A stretch of DNA of 64,000 bases. It comes from an uncultured Lachnospiraceae bacterium. Lineage in GTDB: Bacteria > Bacillota > Clostridia > Lachnospirales > Lachnospiraceae. Below are positions 17,568 to 25,539 of the stretch, one piece after another; within the stretch, counting starts at the first letter, position 1, and each line of letters starts with the position of its first letter. The notes beneath the pieces are model-generated. The model was not told the origin of the DNA. It saw nothing but the letters and a program-made list of their open reading frames with translations, and ran no database searches. The DNA lies in the NCBI GenBank assembly GCA_910588775.1, contig CAJURH010000001.1, positions 1 to 64,000 on the forward strand, in the 5' to 3' direction. Position numbers and translations under genes: made by a program.

Positions 17568-18143
17568 GTGGAACTGGGGAAACAGATTAAGAAGTATCGA
17601 AATGAATTTGACATCTCACAGGACGAGCTTGCGGAGAAGATTTATGTCTCCAGGCAGACCATATCCAACTGGGAAAATGATAAAAACTACCCGGATATTA
17701 ACAGCCTGCTTCGTCTAAGTGAAGTCTTTCATGTATCCATGGACGTTTTGATTAAGGGAGACATAGAGGAAATAAAAGAAGAAATCCGGCAGGAAGATAT
17801 GTATCGGTTTAAGAAAACCAGCAATATTTTTGCGGCATCGTTTTTTGCGGCTGTCATAACGCCGATTCCTCTGTTGCATTTTCTGGATAATCTGGGGATT
17901 GGCATTTGGGTGGCCTTGCTCGCGGTGACTTTGTGGTTTGGGTATAAGGTGGAGAAGGAGAAAAAGGAATTCGATATTCAGAGCTATAAAGAAATCGCGG
18001 CGTTTCTGGAAGGAAAAGGCATGGATGAGATTGCAAAAGCCAAGGAGGAGGGAAAACGTCCTTATCAAAAATTCCTGTTGGCAATGGCGTCGGCGCTGGT
18101 TACGCTGGCGGTGGCGGTTTTGATGATGTGGATTTTGAAGTAG
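17568..18143 (+). CDS. XRE-family transcriptional regulator with C-terminal membrane segments
   Basis: The 191-residue protein has an N-terminal helix-turn-helix (about residues 3-58; ISQDELAEKIYVSRQTISNW is the recognition unit) and an acidic linker. Three hydrophobic segments follow, at about 88-107, 110-125 and 168-188, so the DNA-binding domain is tethered to the membrane. The start is GTG at 17568 with AAGGAGAGGG upstream. Membrane-tethered XRE proteins of this layout are common in Clostridia, often of unknown signal. Two 17-bp direct repeats and a family A element lie directly upstream and could be its operator region. A bidirectional terminator follows. Confidence 0.9.
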   Translation: MELGKQIKKYRNEFDISQDELAEKIYVSRQTISNWENDKNYPDINSLLRLSEVFHVSMDVLIKGDIEEIKEEIRQEDMYRFKKTSNIFAASFFAAVITPIPLLHFLDNLGIGIWVALLAVTLWFGYKVEKEKKEFDIQSYKEIAAFLEGKGMDEIAKAKEEGKRPYQKFLLAMASALVTLAVAVLMMWILK

Positions 18144-18153
18144 GAATTTTCAA

Positions 18154-18200
18154 AAAAGGAAGGCAGGCCAGTGGAGCGTCTGTCTTCCTTTTAAAGTTTT
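18154..18200. terminator. Bidirectional terminator, XRE gene / amidohydrolase
   Basis: Arms 18154-18166 and 18180-18192 pair with one mismatch; T-rich tracts occur on both strands (TTTTAAAGTTTTT on +, TTTTTTGAAAATT on -). It separates two convergent genes. Confidence 0.8.
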
Positions 18201-19010
18201 TCAGATATTTAAAAGCGCGGCGGCATTTTTCCAGAGAATCTGTTCCTGCTCTTCCTGGGTCAGCGGCAGGGAGCGGAGAATGCAAAGAGCTTCTTTCTGG
18301 TCTGCCCAGGGGGCGTCGGATCCAAAGAGAATGCGGTGCGCGCCGTGATTTCGGATCATGCGGGTGAGCTGTTCTTTGTCCATATGGCATATGGAATAAG
18401 CCGTGTCAAAATATACATCCTGTCCCACCAGCAGCTCTTCCGACTCGTTGTATAATTCGTTGCTGCCCATGTGGGCCAGAATCAATTTTTTGGGCGCGAC
18501 TTCGTCCAGCACGTGGCGGACGCGTTCGGCGGTGCAGTGTACCTGCTCTGGAGAATAGGGGTCGTATCCGGCATGGGTGATGGTGAAAAGATCCAGTTCG
18601 GAAGCCTTGTCCAGAATCCGCATATAGCGAATGTCGTCAAAAAAAGCGTCTTGATAATCAGGATGTATTTTAATGCCCTTGAATCCCATCCGGTGGATGA
18701 GCGTCAGCTTTTCCTTGTAGTCCGTCATGTCTGGATGAATGCCGGCAATGGAGAAAAGCCTTGGTCCGTCCTTGGAATATTCCCGCTCATTGATGGAGTC
18801 GGCGAAGCGGATAATGGAGTCGAACTGTTTTACGTTGGTGATGGCGGGAAGTATAACGCTTAAGTCAACGCCAGCGCACTCCATGGAAGATAGCAGGCCA
18901 TCTGCGGTGCCGTCCATGCTGGGGGCCAGGTGGATGGTTTCTGATAATTTTGGAATGGCTTTTTCAGCCACTTTATCGGGAAATATGTGGGTATGTATGT
19001 CGATAATCAT
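18201..19010 (-). CDS. Amidohydrolase 2-family (TIM-barrel) hydrolase
   Basis: The 269-residue protein starts MIIDIHTHIFPDKVAEKAIP, with the HxH metal site on the first strand. Later metal-site candidates are the KGIKIHPDYQ, TITHAGYDP and LAHMGSNEL segments and the FGSDAPW aspartate near residue 228. This order is typical of the amidohydrolase 2 (ACMSD-like) superfamily, which includes decarboxylases and hydrolases. The substrate is unknown. It is a single-gene unit with its own perfect-consensus promoter and a terminator shared with the XRE gene. Confidence 0.88.
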   Translation of the reverse strand: MIIDIHTHIFPDKVAEKAIPKLSETIHLAPSMDGTADGLLSSMECAGVDLSVILPAITNVKQFDSIIRFADSINEREYSKDGPRLFSIAGIHPDMTDYKEKLTLIHRMGFKGIKIHPDYQDAFFDDIRYMRILDKASELDLFTITHAGYDPYSPEQVHCTAERVRHVLDEVAPKKLILAHMGSNELYNESEELLVGQDVYFDTAYSICHMDKEQLTRMIRNHGAHRILFGSDAPWADQKEALCILRSLPLTQEEQEQILWKNAAALLNI

Positions 19011-19058
19011 GAGTCAGACCTTCCTTCTCTTGAGAAATGTTTTCAAAATACATTCTAA

Positions 19059-19086
19059 ATTATACAGATTTGTTGGGTATTGTCAA
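19059..19086 (-). promoter_or_regulatory. Promoter of the amidohydrolase
   Basis: On the minus strand TTGACA (19081-19086) and TATAAT (19059-19064) are consensus hexamers separated by 16 bp. Confidence 0.82.
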
Positions 19087-19413
19087 TGGAGGAGCGCGAC
19101 AAACGCATAAATGAATTATTTGTGAACATATGATAATGGAACGCTGCCAGCAGGGGATGCGCCGTCTGACAGGCTCAAGCAACACAGGTATGAACAAACC
19201 GTTAACTACAATCATCGACAAAAAGACTGTGCCTTTTTGCCGAGTTTCCGTAAGCAGTGGATGTTTGTCGTGGTAAAATTACAGGAGACGGTTTCATTTT
19301 CCCTTTTTTTGTGCTAAAATATGGTTATATTCAGTCAGGCAAAAATGAAGTCAAAAGTGTCTGATTTTTATAGGATTGTTTTATAAAATACGAAAAAGAG
19401 GAGGCGGTATCTT
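19087..19413. other. Unexplained intergenic region
   Basis: The gap between the divergent amidohydrolase and HD-domain genes holds no supported ORF. It shows repeated CGACAAA words (near 19098 and 19216) and an opposed TTTGTCG near 19266, so a stem of about 50 nt span (19216-19272) is possible. A clear promoter for the HD gene is not visible. It could hold a small RNA or leader; I cannot assign a family. Confidence 0.3.
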
Positions 19414-19998
19414 TTGATTACAAGGGAAGATGCACTGGACTTGCTGAGAAAATACAATCAGGAGCCTTTTCATCTGCAGCATGCCTTTACCGTGGAGGGA
19501 GTCATGCGATGGTATGCCAGGGAACTGGGATATGGACAGGAAGAGGATTACTGGGGCCTGGTAGGGCTGCTGCACGATATTGATTTTGAGATGTATCCCC
19601 AGGAACACTGCCAAAAAGCGCCAGAGCTTCTTCGGGAAGGTGGCGTGGAAGATGATATGATTTATTCCATCTGTTCCCATGGATACGGCATCTGTTCGGA
19701 TTTGAAACCGGAAAAAGAGATGGAGAAGGTGTTGTTCGCGGCAGACGAATTATCCGGGCTAATCTGGTCGGCGGCTTTGATGCGTCCATCCAAAAGCGTC
19801 ATGGACATGGAAGTGAAAAGCCTCAAGAAAAAGTTTAAGGACAAACGGTTTGCGGCGGGCTGTTCCAGGGATGTGATCCGCCAGGGCGCCCAGATGCTGG
19901 GCTGGGAGCTGGATGAGTTGTTTGAGAAAACGATCTTGGCCATGCGGGACTGCGAAGAACAGGTGCGGCAGGCCATGGAACAGATAGAGGCGAAATAG
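19414..19998 (+). CDS. HD-domain hydrolase
   Basis: The 194-residue protein has the HD superfamily arrangement: H23 in LQHAFTVEG, H54-D55 in GLLHDIDFE, then a second histidine segment SICSHGYG near 88 and an aspartate in AADELSG near 112. This matches metal-dependent phosphohydrolases of predicted HDIG type. The substrate is unknown. The start is TTG at 19414 with GAGGAGG 8 nt upstream. It sits 13 bp before nth, so the two are co-transcribed; together they might serve nucleic-acid or nucleotide repair, but that is only suggested by position. Confidence 0.85.
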   Translation: MITREDALDLLRKYNQEPFHLQHAFTVEGVMRWYARELGYGQEEDYWGLVGLLHDIDFEMYPQEHCQKAPELLREGGVEDDMIYSICSHGYGICSDLKPEKEMEKVLFAADELSGLIWSAALMRPSKSVMDMEVKSLKKKFKDKRFAAGCSRDVIRQGAQMLGWELDELFEKTILAMRDCEEQVRQAMEQIEAK

Positions 19999-20011
19999 GC
20001 GGGCATACGAG

Positions 20012-20647
20012 ATGACAAAAGAAGAGTTAGCAAAAGAAATCATTGAGAGATTGAAAATAGAATATCCCGATGCGGGGTGCACCCTGGATTACGACCAGGC
20101 GTGGAAGCTGCTGGTCAGCGTAAGGCTGGCCGCCCAGTGCACAGACGCTCGTGTCAATGTGGTGGTGGAAACGCTGTATGAGAAATATCCCACGGTGGAT
20201 GCGCTGGCTGAAGCGGATGTGGCGGACATTGAGGAAATTGTCCGGCCCTGCGGGCTGGGCAAAAGTAAGGCCAGGGACATCAGCGCTTGCATGAAGGACC
20301 TGAAAGAAAAGTACGACGGAAAAATTCCCAGAGACTTTGACGCGGTGCTGGCTTTGCCAGGGGTGGGCAGAAAGAGCGCCAATCTGATTATGGGGGACGT
20401 GTTCGGCGAGCCGGCCATCGTGACGGATACCCACTGCATTCGCCTCACCAACCGTATGGGGCTGGTGGACGGGATCAAAGATCCGAAAAAGGTGGAGATG
20501 GCATTGTGGAAAATCATTCCGCCCAAAGAGGGCAGTGATTTCTGTCATCGTCTTGTCTATCACGGCAGGGAAGTTTGCACAGCGCGCAGTAAGCCCCGTT
20601 GTGAAAGGTGCTGTCTGGAAGATATTTGCAGTAAAAATGGCATATGA
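20012..20647 (+). CDS. nth: Endonuclease III (DNA glycosylase/AP lyase)
   Basis: The 211-residue enzyme removes oxidised pyrimidines and nicks the abasic site. The helix-hairpin-helix LPGVGRKSANLI carries catalytic K121, and D139 lies in VTDTHCIRLTNRMG, matching the E. coli K120/D138 pair. The C-terminal [4Fe-4S] cysteines are C189, C197, C200 and C206. The first spacing is seven residues (TARSKPR), one more than the usual C-x6-C-x2-C-x5-C; the DNA reads cleanly here. It is followed by the haem genes after 18 bp. Length is otherwise standard. Confidence 0.95.
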   Translation: MTKEELAKEIIERLKIEYPDAGCTLDYDQAWKLLVSVRLAAQCTDARVNVVVETLYEKYPTVDALAEADVADIEEIVRPCGLGKSKARDISACMKDLKEKYDGKIPRDFDAVLALPGVGRKSANLIMGDVFGEPAIVTDTHCIRLTNRMGLVDGIKDPKKVEMALWKIIPPKEGSDFCHRLVYHGREVCTARSKPRCERCCLEDICSKNGI

Positions 20648-20665
20648 AAATAAATAGGAGGTACT

Positions 20666-22186
20666 ATGAAGGAACAGGAAAGCGGCAAGGTCTGGCTGGT
20701 AGGAGCCGGGCCGGGAGATATTGGATTATTTACCAGAAAAGGCATGGAAGTCTTGGAGCAGGCCCAGGTGGTGGTTTACGACAGCTTAGTGGGCCAGGGC
20801 GTTTTGTCCCAGATTCCCGACACGACCCGGAAGATTTACGTGGGCAAGCGGGCGGCCAATCATACCATGCCCCAAGAGCAGATCAACCAGGTATTGCTGG
20901 AAGAAGCGCAGAAAGGTTACCGGGTGGTGCGGTTAAAAGGAGGCGACCCGTTTTTGTTTGGCCGGGGCGGCGAAGAGCTGGAGCTTTTGGAAGAACATGG
21001 CATTCCCTTTGAAATCGTGCCGGGCGTCACATCACCTCTGGCAGTGCCCGCGTATAACGGCATTCCAGTGACTCATCGGGATTTCTGCTCTTCGGTGCAT
21101 ATTATTACTGGACACAGAAAAGCGGGGCAGGAGTACGACATTGATTTTGAGGCATTGGTCCGTACCAAGGGCACGCTGGTGTTTCTGATGGGTGTGACGG
21201 CGCTGCCCGACATCTGTAAAGGGCTTTTGGACGGCGGAATCAACCCAGAGACTCCGGCAGCGATTCTTCAACAGGGAACCACAGCCAAGCAGAAAAGGAT
21301 AGTGGCCACCGTCTCCACGCTGCCTGACGAGGTGAAGAAACAGGGAATCGAGCCTCCTGCGGTAATCGTGGTTGGGCAGGTGTGCTCTTTGGCGGATAGA
21401 TTTGGCTGGTATGAGAAGCTGCCGCTTTCTGGATGCAAGGTGTTGGTGACTCGTCCAAGGGGATTAAGTTCCGTGATGGCATCCAAGCTGCGCCGTCAGG
21501 GTGCGGAGGTGCTGGAGCTGCCGGCCATATCCACCCATCCCGTGGAAGATCTGGAACCCCTTCGCAAAGCCTGCGGCCATTTGGAAGATTTCCAATGGAT
21601 TGTGTTTACCAGTCCCACAGGCGTAAAGGTATTTTTTGCGCAGATGCAGGATCTGGGTGTGGATGTGCGCCGTCTGGGCGGCATGTCGGTGGCCGCGCTG
21701 GGCGAGGGGACAGCGAAAGAATTGAAGAAACGGGGAATTTTCCCAGATCTGATGCCGGAAGTGTTCGAGGGGGAAGCCCTTGGAAAGGCGCTGATTCAGG
21801 AGGCTGCGCCTGGCGAACATATTTTCCTTCCGAGGGCTGGCATGGGAAATCCCTTGTTGGTGGAGATTTTGGAAAAAGCCGGCCTTATCGTGGAGGAAGT
21901 GGCCACGTATGATACCGTTTATGAAAACCAAGATGTGATCGATCTGGCCGGGGAATTTGAGAAAGGCGCCATTGACTGCGCGGTGTTTACCAGCTCTTCT
22001 TCTGTACATGGATTTTCCAAGGCTGTGCCAGGACTGGACTTTTCCAAAGTGCGGGCCGCATGCATTGGAAGGCAGACCCAGGAGAAGGCGGATCAGCTTG
22101 GCATGAAAACTTGTGTGGCCAAACGCGCTTCCATAGACAGCGTTGTGGAATTGGTCTGCCAGATGGCGAAAGAAGGAGGAAATTAA
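20666..22186 (+). CDS. cobA-hemD: Fused uroporphyrinogen-III C-methyltransferase / uroporphyrinogen-III synthase
   Basis: The 506-residue protein joins two enzymes. Residues about 1-245 are SUMT (CobA): the start has VGAGPGDIGLFTRKG, then VVYDSLVG and RLKGGDPFLFGRGGEE, which bind SAM and substrate. Residues about 255-506 are HemD, with GCKVLVTRPRGLSS, WIVFTSPTGV and FTSSSSVHGFSKA. HemD closes hydroxymethylbilane to uroporphyrinogen III and CobA methylates it to precorrin-2, toward sirohaem or cobalamin. Fusion is common in Clostridia. It starts a run with hemB and hemL; hemA and hemC, often directly upstream in such operons, are absent here. Confidence 0.95.
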   Translation: MKEQESGKVWLVGAGPGDIGLFTRKGMEVLEQAQVVVYDSLVGQGVLSQIPDTTRKIYVGKRAANHTMPQEQINQVLLEEAQKGYRVVRLKGGDPFLFGRGGEELELLEEHGIPFEIVPGVTSPLAVPAYNGIPVTHRDFCSSVHIITGHRKAGQEYDIDFEALVRTKGTLVFLMGVTALPDICKGLLDGGINPETPAAILQQGTTAKQKRIVATVSTLPDEVKKQGIEPPAVIVVGQVCSLADRFGWYEKLPLSGCKVLVTRPRGLSSVMASKLRRQGAEVLELPAISTHPVEDLEPLRKACGHLEDFQWIVFTSPTGVKVFFAQMQDLGVDVRRLGGMSVAALGEGTAKELKKRGIFPDLMPEVFEGEALGKALIQEAAPGEHIFLPRAGMGNPLLVEILEKAGLIVEEVATYDTVYENQDVIDLAGEFEKGAIDCAVFTSSSSVHGFSKAVPGLDFSKVRAACIGRQTQEKADQLGMKTCVAKRASIDSVVELVCQMAKEGGN

Positions 22187-22187
22187 G

Positions 22188-23171
22188 ATGGATATGTTAG
22201 TCAGGCCCAGAAGGCTGCGGGGAAATCAAACCATCCGCAAAATGGTGCGGGAGACAAGGATTGACAAAGCGTCTTTGATTTACCCCATGTTTGTCATAGA
22301 TGGAGAGAATATTGAAGAGGAAATCGGAGCGATGCCGGGACAGTTCCGCTACAGTGTGGATAAGATGGCCTATGAGCTGGAACGGCTGGAGAAAGCCGGC
22401 GTTACGCAGGTGATGCTCTTTGGCATACCAGCCGTGAAAGACGAAGCAGGCAGCCAGGCGTATGCCCCCGATGGAATTGTGCAAAGAGCGCTGAAAGAAG
22501 CGAAGCGCCAGTTTCCCAATCTGTATTACATTACCGATGTGTGCATGTGCGAATACACTTCTCACGGCCACTGCGGGCTGTTAAAGGGGCAGAAAGTGGA
22601 TAACGACAGCACTTTGGATTTGCTGGCGAAGACGGCTCTTTCCCATGTGGAAGCCGGGGCGGATATGGTGGCGCCTTCCGATATGATGGACGGCCGGGTT
22701 CTGGCCATACGAACAATTCTGGATGAGAAGGGATACCAGGATGTGCCCATTATGTCCTACGCGGTGAAATACGCGTCCGCGTTCTATGGGCCTTTTCGTG
22801 ACGCGGCTGGATCTGCGCCCTCTTTTGGCGATCGCAAAGGCTATCAGATGGATTATCACAACCGCCGGGAAGGTTTAAAAGAAGCAGGGCTTGATTTGGA
22901 GGAAGGCGCGGATATCCTGATGGTAAAACCTGCGTTATCTTACTTAGATGTGCTTTCGGACGTGAAAATGGAGACTTGTGTTCCTGTGGCGGCTTACAGC
23001 GTAAGCGGGGAATACGCGATGGTAAAAGCGGCGGCTCAGGCGGGATTTGTAGATGAGGCCAGCATGATCTGTGAGATGGCGGTCAGCACGTACAGGGCTG
23101 GAGCGGACATTTATCTGACATACTTTGCAAAAGAACTGGCGGGATTTATACAGGAAGGGAGGATTGGATAA
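22188..23171 (+). CDS. hemB: Delta-aminolevulinic acid dehydratase (porphobilinogen synthase)
   Basis: The 327-residue enzyme condenses two 5-aminolevulinates to porphobilinogen. The catalytic zinc cysteines lie in DVCMCEYTSHGHCG. The two active-site lysines are in YAVKYASAFYGPFRDA and ILMVKPALSYLD. The start at 22188 has GAAGGAGG upstream and lies 1 bp after the cobA-hemD stop; an ATG 45 nt upstream is inside that gene. It overlaps hemL by 1 bp, so the three are one translational unit. Confidence 0.97.
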   Translation: MDMLVRPRRLRGNQTIRKMVRETRIDKASLIYPMFVIDGENIEEEIGAMPGQFRYSVDKMAYELERLEKAGVTQVMLFGIPAVKDEAGSQAYAPDGIVQRALKEAKRQFPNLYYITDVCMCEYTSHGHCGLLKGQKVDNDSTLDLLAKTALSHVEAGADMVAPSDMMDGRVLAIRTILDEKGYQDVPIMSYAVKYASAFYGPFRDAAGSAPSFGDRKGYQMDYHNRREGLKEAGLDLEEGADILMVKPALSYLDVLSDVKMETCVPVAAYSVSGEYAMVKAAAQAGFVDEASMICEMAVSTYRAGADIYLTYFAKELAGFIQEGRIG

Positions 23172-24451
23172 TGGCAGCGGGCAAATCAGAAGAATTATTT
23201 AACCGGGCCATAGACTGCATACCAGGCGGCGTCAACAGCCCGGTGCGCGCTTTTGGCGCCATTGGGGATACGCCCCGTTTTATGCAGGAAGCCAAAGGCA
23301 GCCGGATTTATGATGTGGACGGGAATTCTTATATTGATTACATCGACTCCTGGGGGCCGTGCATTCTGGGACATAACGATGAGCGAATCCGGGATGCAGT
23401 GGTAGAAGCTGCCGGCCGGGGCTTAAGTTTCGGGTGCGCCACGGAGATCGAAGTGGAGATGGCGGAATTTATCTGTGAACACATTCCTTCCATTGAGATG
23501 GTGCGGATGGTCAATTCCGGTACGGAAGCGGTGATGAGCGCACTGCGGGTGGCCAGAGGATTCACTGGACGGGAGAAAGTGATCAAATTCGCGGGATGCT
23601 ATCATGGCCATAGTGACGCTATGCTGGTCAGCGCTGGTTCCGGGGTGATGACCAGCGGCGTGCCGGACAGCGCCGGGGTAACGCCGGGCTGCGCCAAAGA
23701 TACCATGACGGCCATCTACAATGATTTGGGAAGCGTGGAGAGGCTTCTGGAAGAAAATCCCGATCAGGTGGCGGCGGTGATTGTGGAGCCGGTGGGGGCC
23801 AACATGGGCGTGGTTCTTCCGGATGAAGGATTTCTTCAGGGGCTTCGCAGTCTGTGCGACAAGCACAAAGCGCTGTTGGTGTTTGACGAGGTAATTACCG
23901 GGTTCCGTCTGGGATTTACAGGAGCGCAGGGGCTTTATGGCGTTACGCCTGATTTGACCACTTATGGGAAGATCATCGGAGCTGGAATGCCTGTGGGCGC
24001 TTACGGCGGGCGCAAAGAAGTGATGGAAATGGTGGCTCCAGCCGGTCCGGTTTATCAGGCTGGGACTTTAAGCGGCAATCCCATCGCCATGGCGGCGGGA
24101 CTGACCCAGCTGAAGATTTTACAGTCCAGCCCGGAGATTTATCAGAAGCTTTCCGACATGGGGGATCGCCTCTATGGAAAAATGGAAGAGCTCATAGAAG
24201 AAAAGCAGCTTCCTTGCCACATGAATCATATCCAGTCTCTAGGATGTCTTTTCTTCACGGGAGAACCAGTGACGGATTACGCCAGTGCTAAGACAGCCGA
24301 CACAGCCAAGTACGCTTCTTATTTTAAGCATATGTTAAATGCGGGCATCCATCTTGCGCCGGCCCAGTTTGAGGCAATGTTTTTGTCGGCGGCGCATACC
24401 CAGGAAGACCTGGATGCTACCATAAAGGCGGTTCAGGAATATTTTGCTTAA
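23171..24451 (+). CDS. hemL: Glutamate-1-semialdehyde 2,1-aminomutase
   Basis: The 426-residue PLP enzyme converts glutamate-1-semialdehyde to 5-aminolevulinate, the C5 route. It shows GGVNSPVRAF near the N terminus, MVNSGTEAVMSALRVAR, the VFDEVITGFR aspartate, the PLP lysine in TYGKIIGAGMPVGAYGG, and GTLSGNP. Its presence shows the cell makes tetrapyrroles from glutamyl-tRNA, so a hemA must exist outside the window. The start overlaps hemB by one base. It is followed by a lactonase-like gene after 25 bp. Confidence 0.97.
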   Translation: MAAGKSEELFNRAIDCIPGGVNSPVRAFGAIGDTPRFMQEAKGSRIYDVDGNSYIDYIDSWGPCILGHNDERIRDAVVEAAGRGLSFGCATEIEVEMAEFICEHIPSIEMVRMVNSGTEAVMSALRVARGFTGREKVIKFAGCYHGHSDAMLVSAGSGVMTSGVPDSAGVTPGCAKDTMTAIYNDLGSVERLLEENPDQVAAVIVEPVGANMGVVLPDEGFLQGLRSLCDKHKALLVFDEVITGFRLGFTGAQGLYGVTPDLTTYGKIIGAGMPVGAYGGRKEVMEMVAPAGPVYQAGTLSGNPIAMAAGLTQLKILQSSPEIYQKLSDMGDRLYGKMEELIEEKQLPCHMNHIQSLGCLFFTGEPVTDYASAKTADTAKYASYFKHMLNAGIHLAPAQFEAMFLSAAHTQEDLDATIKAVQEYFA

Positions 24452-24476
24452 GGCAACCATAGAGGAGGACTTTTCT

Positions 24477-25535
24477 ATGAGTGAAAAAAAATATGTGGCG
24501 TATGTGGGTACGTATTCCCATGGAAGCAGCAAGGGAATCCATATTTACGATGTGGATATGGAGGAAGGCACGCTGACAGAGCGGTGTGAGGTGGCCGTGC
24601 GCAACTCTTCTTACGTGACAAGATCCAAGAATGGAAAGTATCTGTATTCCATCGAAGATGAGGGCGTGGCGGTGTTTGCCGTAGACCGTATGGGCAACCT
24701 GGAGCGCATGAACAGCGTGAGAATCGAGGGAATGCGCGGCTGTTTCCTGTCGCTTGACCGGGAAGGGAAATATCTGTACGTGGCCGGCTATCACGACGGA
24801 AAAGTGACCGTGGTGCACACCCATGCCGACGGGAGCTTGGGCGATGTGATGGACGGCGTGTTCCATAAAGGGCTGGGCAGCGTGGCGGAGCGAAATTTCC
24901 GTCCTCATGTAAACTGCGTGCGCCCCACGCCGGACAATAAATATCTGTGCGCAGTGGACAACGGCATCGACCAGGTAAAGATCTATAGCATCGATCGGCG
25001 AAGCAATAAGCTGCGGTTGGTGGATGTTCTCCGGTGCAAACGGGAATCCGGACCACGGAAACTTCGGTTCAGCGCTAATGGAAAGTTTGCCTATTTGCTG
25101 TTCGAGTTGAGCAACGAGATCAATGTGTACAGCTACGACGGTACGGGGAAAAATCCCCAGTTTGAACTGCTGCAGACAGTGAGCACTTTGTCCGATGAAC
25201 TGGACGAGACGCACGACGCCGCTTCTGGCTTGGCGTTGTCATCCGATAGGAAACATTTGTTTTGTTCCACGGCGGGGGACAATTCCGTGGCTATGTATGA
25301 GATAGACGAGAATACGGGATTGCTCACGAAGAAGTTTGCTCTGCCCATCAGCGGCGAATATCCAAAAGATCTGGCTATTTTCCCAGACTGCCGCCATCTG
25401 GCCGTGGCCAACCACGAGAGCAACACCATCACCACATTTACCATTGATTACGAGAAAAACCTGCTGATACAAAAAGGGCGCCCCTTACAGGTGGAAACGC
25501 CCAACTGTATCATGTTTTGTAGAATAGACGGATAG
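24477..25535 (+). CDS. pgl: Lactonase family beta-propeller (6-phosphogluconolactonase-like)
   Basis: The 352-residue protein is built from repeated beta-propeller blades with recurring (S/T)xDxKyLyv-type strands, for example SKNGKYLYSIED, DREGKYLYVAGY and TPDNKYLCAVDN. The start YVAYVGTYSHGSSKGIHIYD and the segment NFRPHVNCVRPTPDNKYL match the YbhE-type lactonases that hydrolyse 6-phosphogluconolactone. Biochemical specificity within the family varies, so a pentose phosphate role is likely but not certain. GAGGAGG precedes the ATG at 24477. The gene ends 4 bp from convergent aroC with no terminator between them, so the transcripts probably overlap. Confidence 0.85.
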   Translation: MSEKKYVAYVGTYSHGSSKGIHIYDVDMEEGTLTERCEVAVRNSSYVTRSKNGKYLYSIEDEGVAVFAVDRMGNLERMNSVRIEGMRGCFLSLDREGKYLYVAGYHDGKVTVVHTHADGSLGDVMDGVFHKGLGSVAERNFRPHVNCVRPTPDNKYLCAVDNGIDQVKIYSIDRRSNKLRLVDVLRCKRESGPRKLRFSANGKFAYLLFELSNEINVYSYDGTGKNPQFELLQTVSTLSDELDETHDAASGLALSSDRKHLFCSTAGDNSVAMYEIDENTGLLTKKFALPISGEYPKDLAIFPDCRHLAVANHESNTITTFTIDYEKNLLIQKGRPLQVETPNCIMFCRIDG

Positions 25536-25539
25536 GTTT

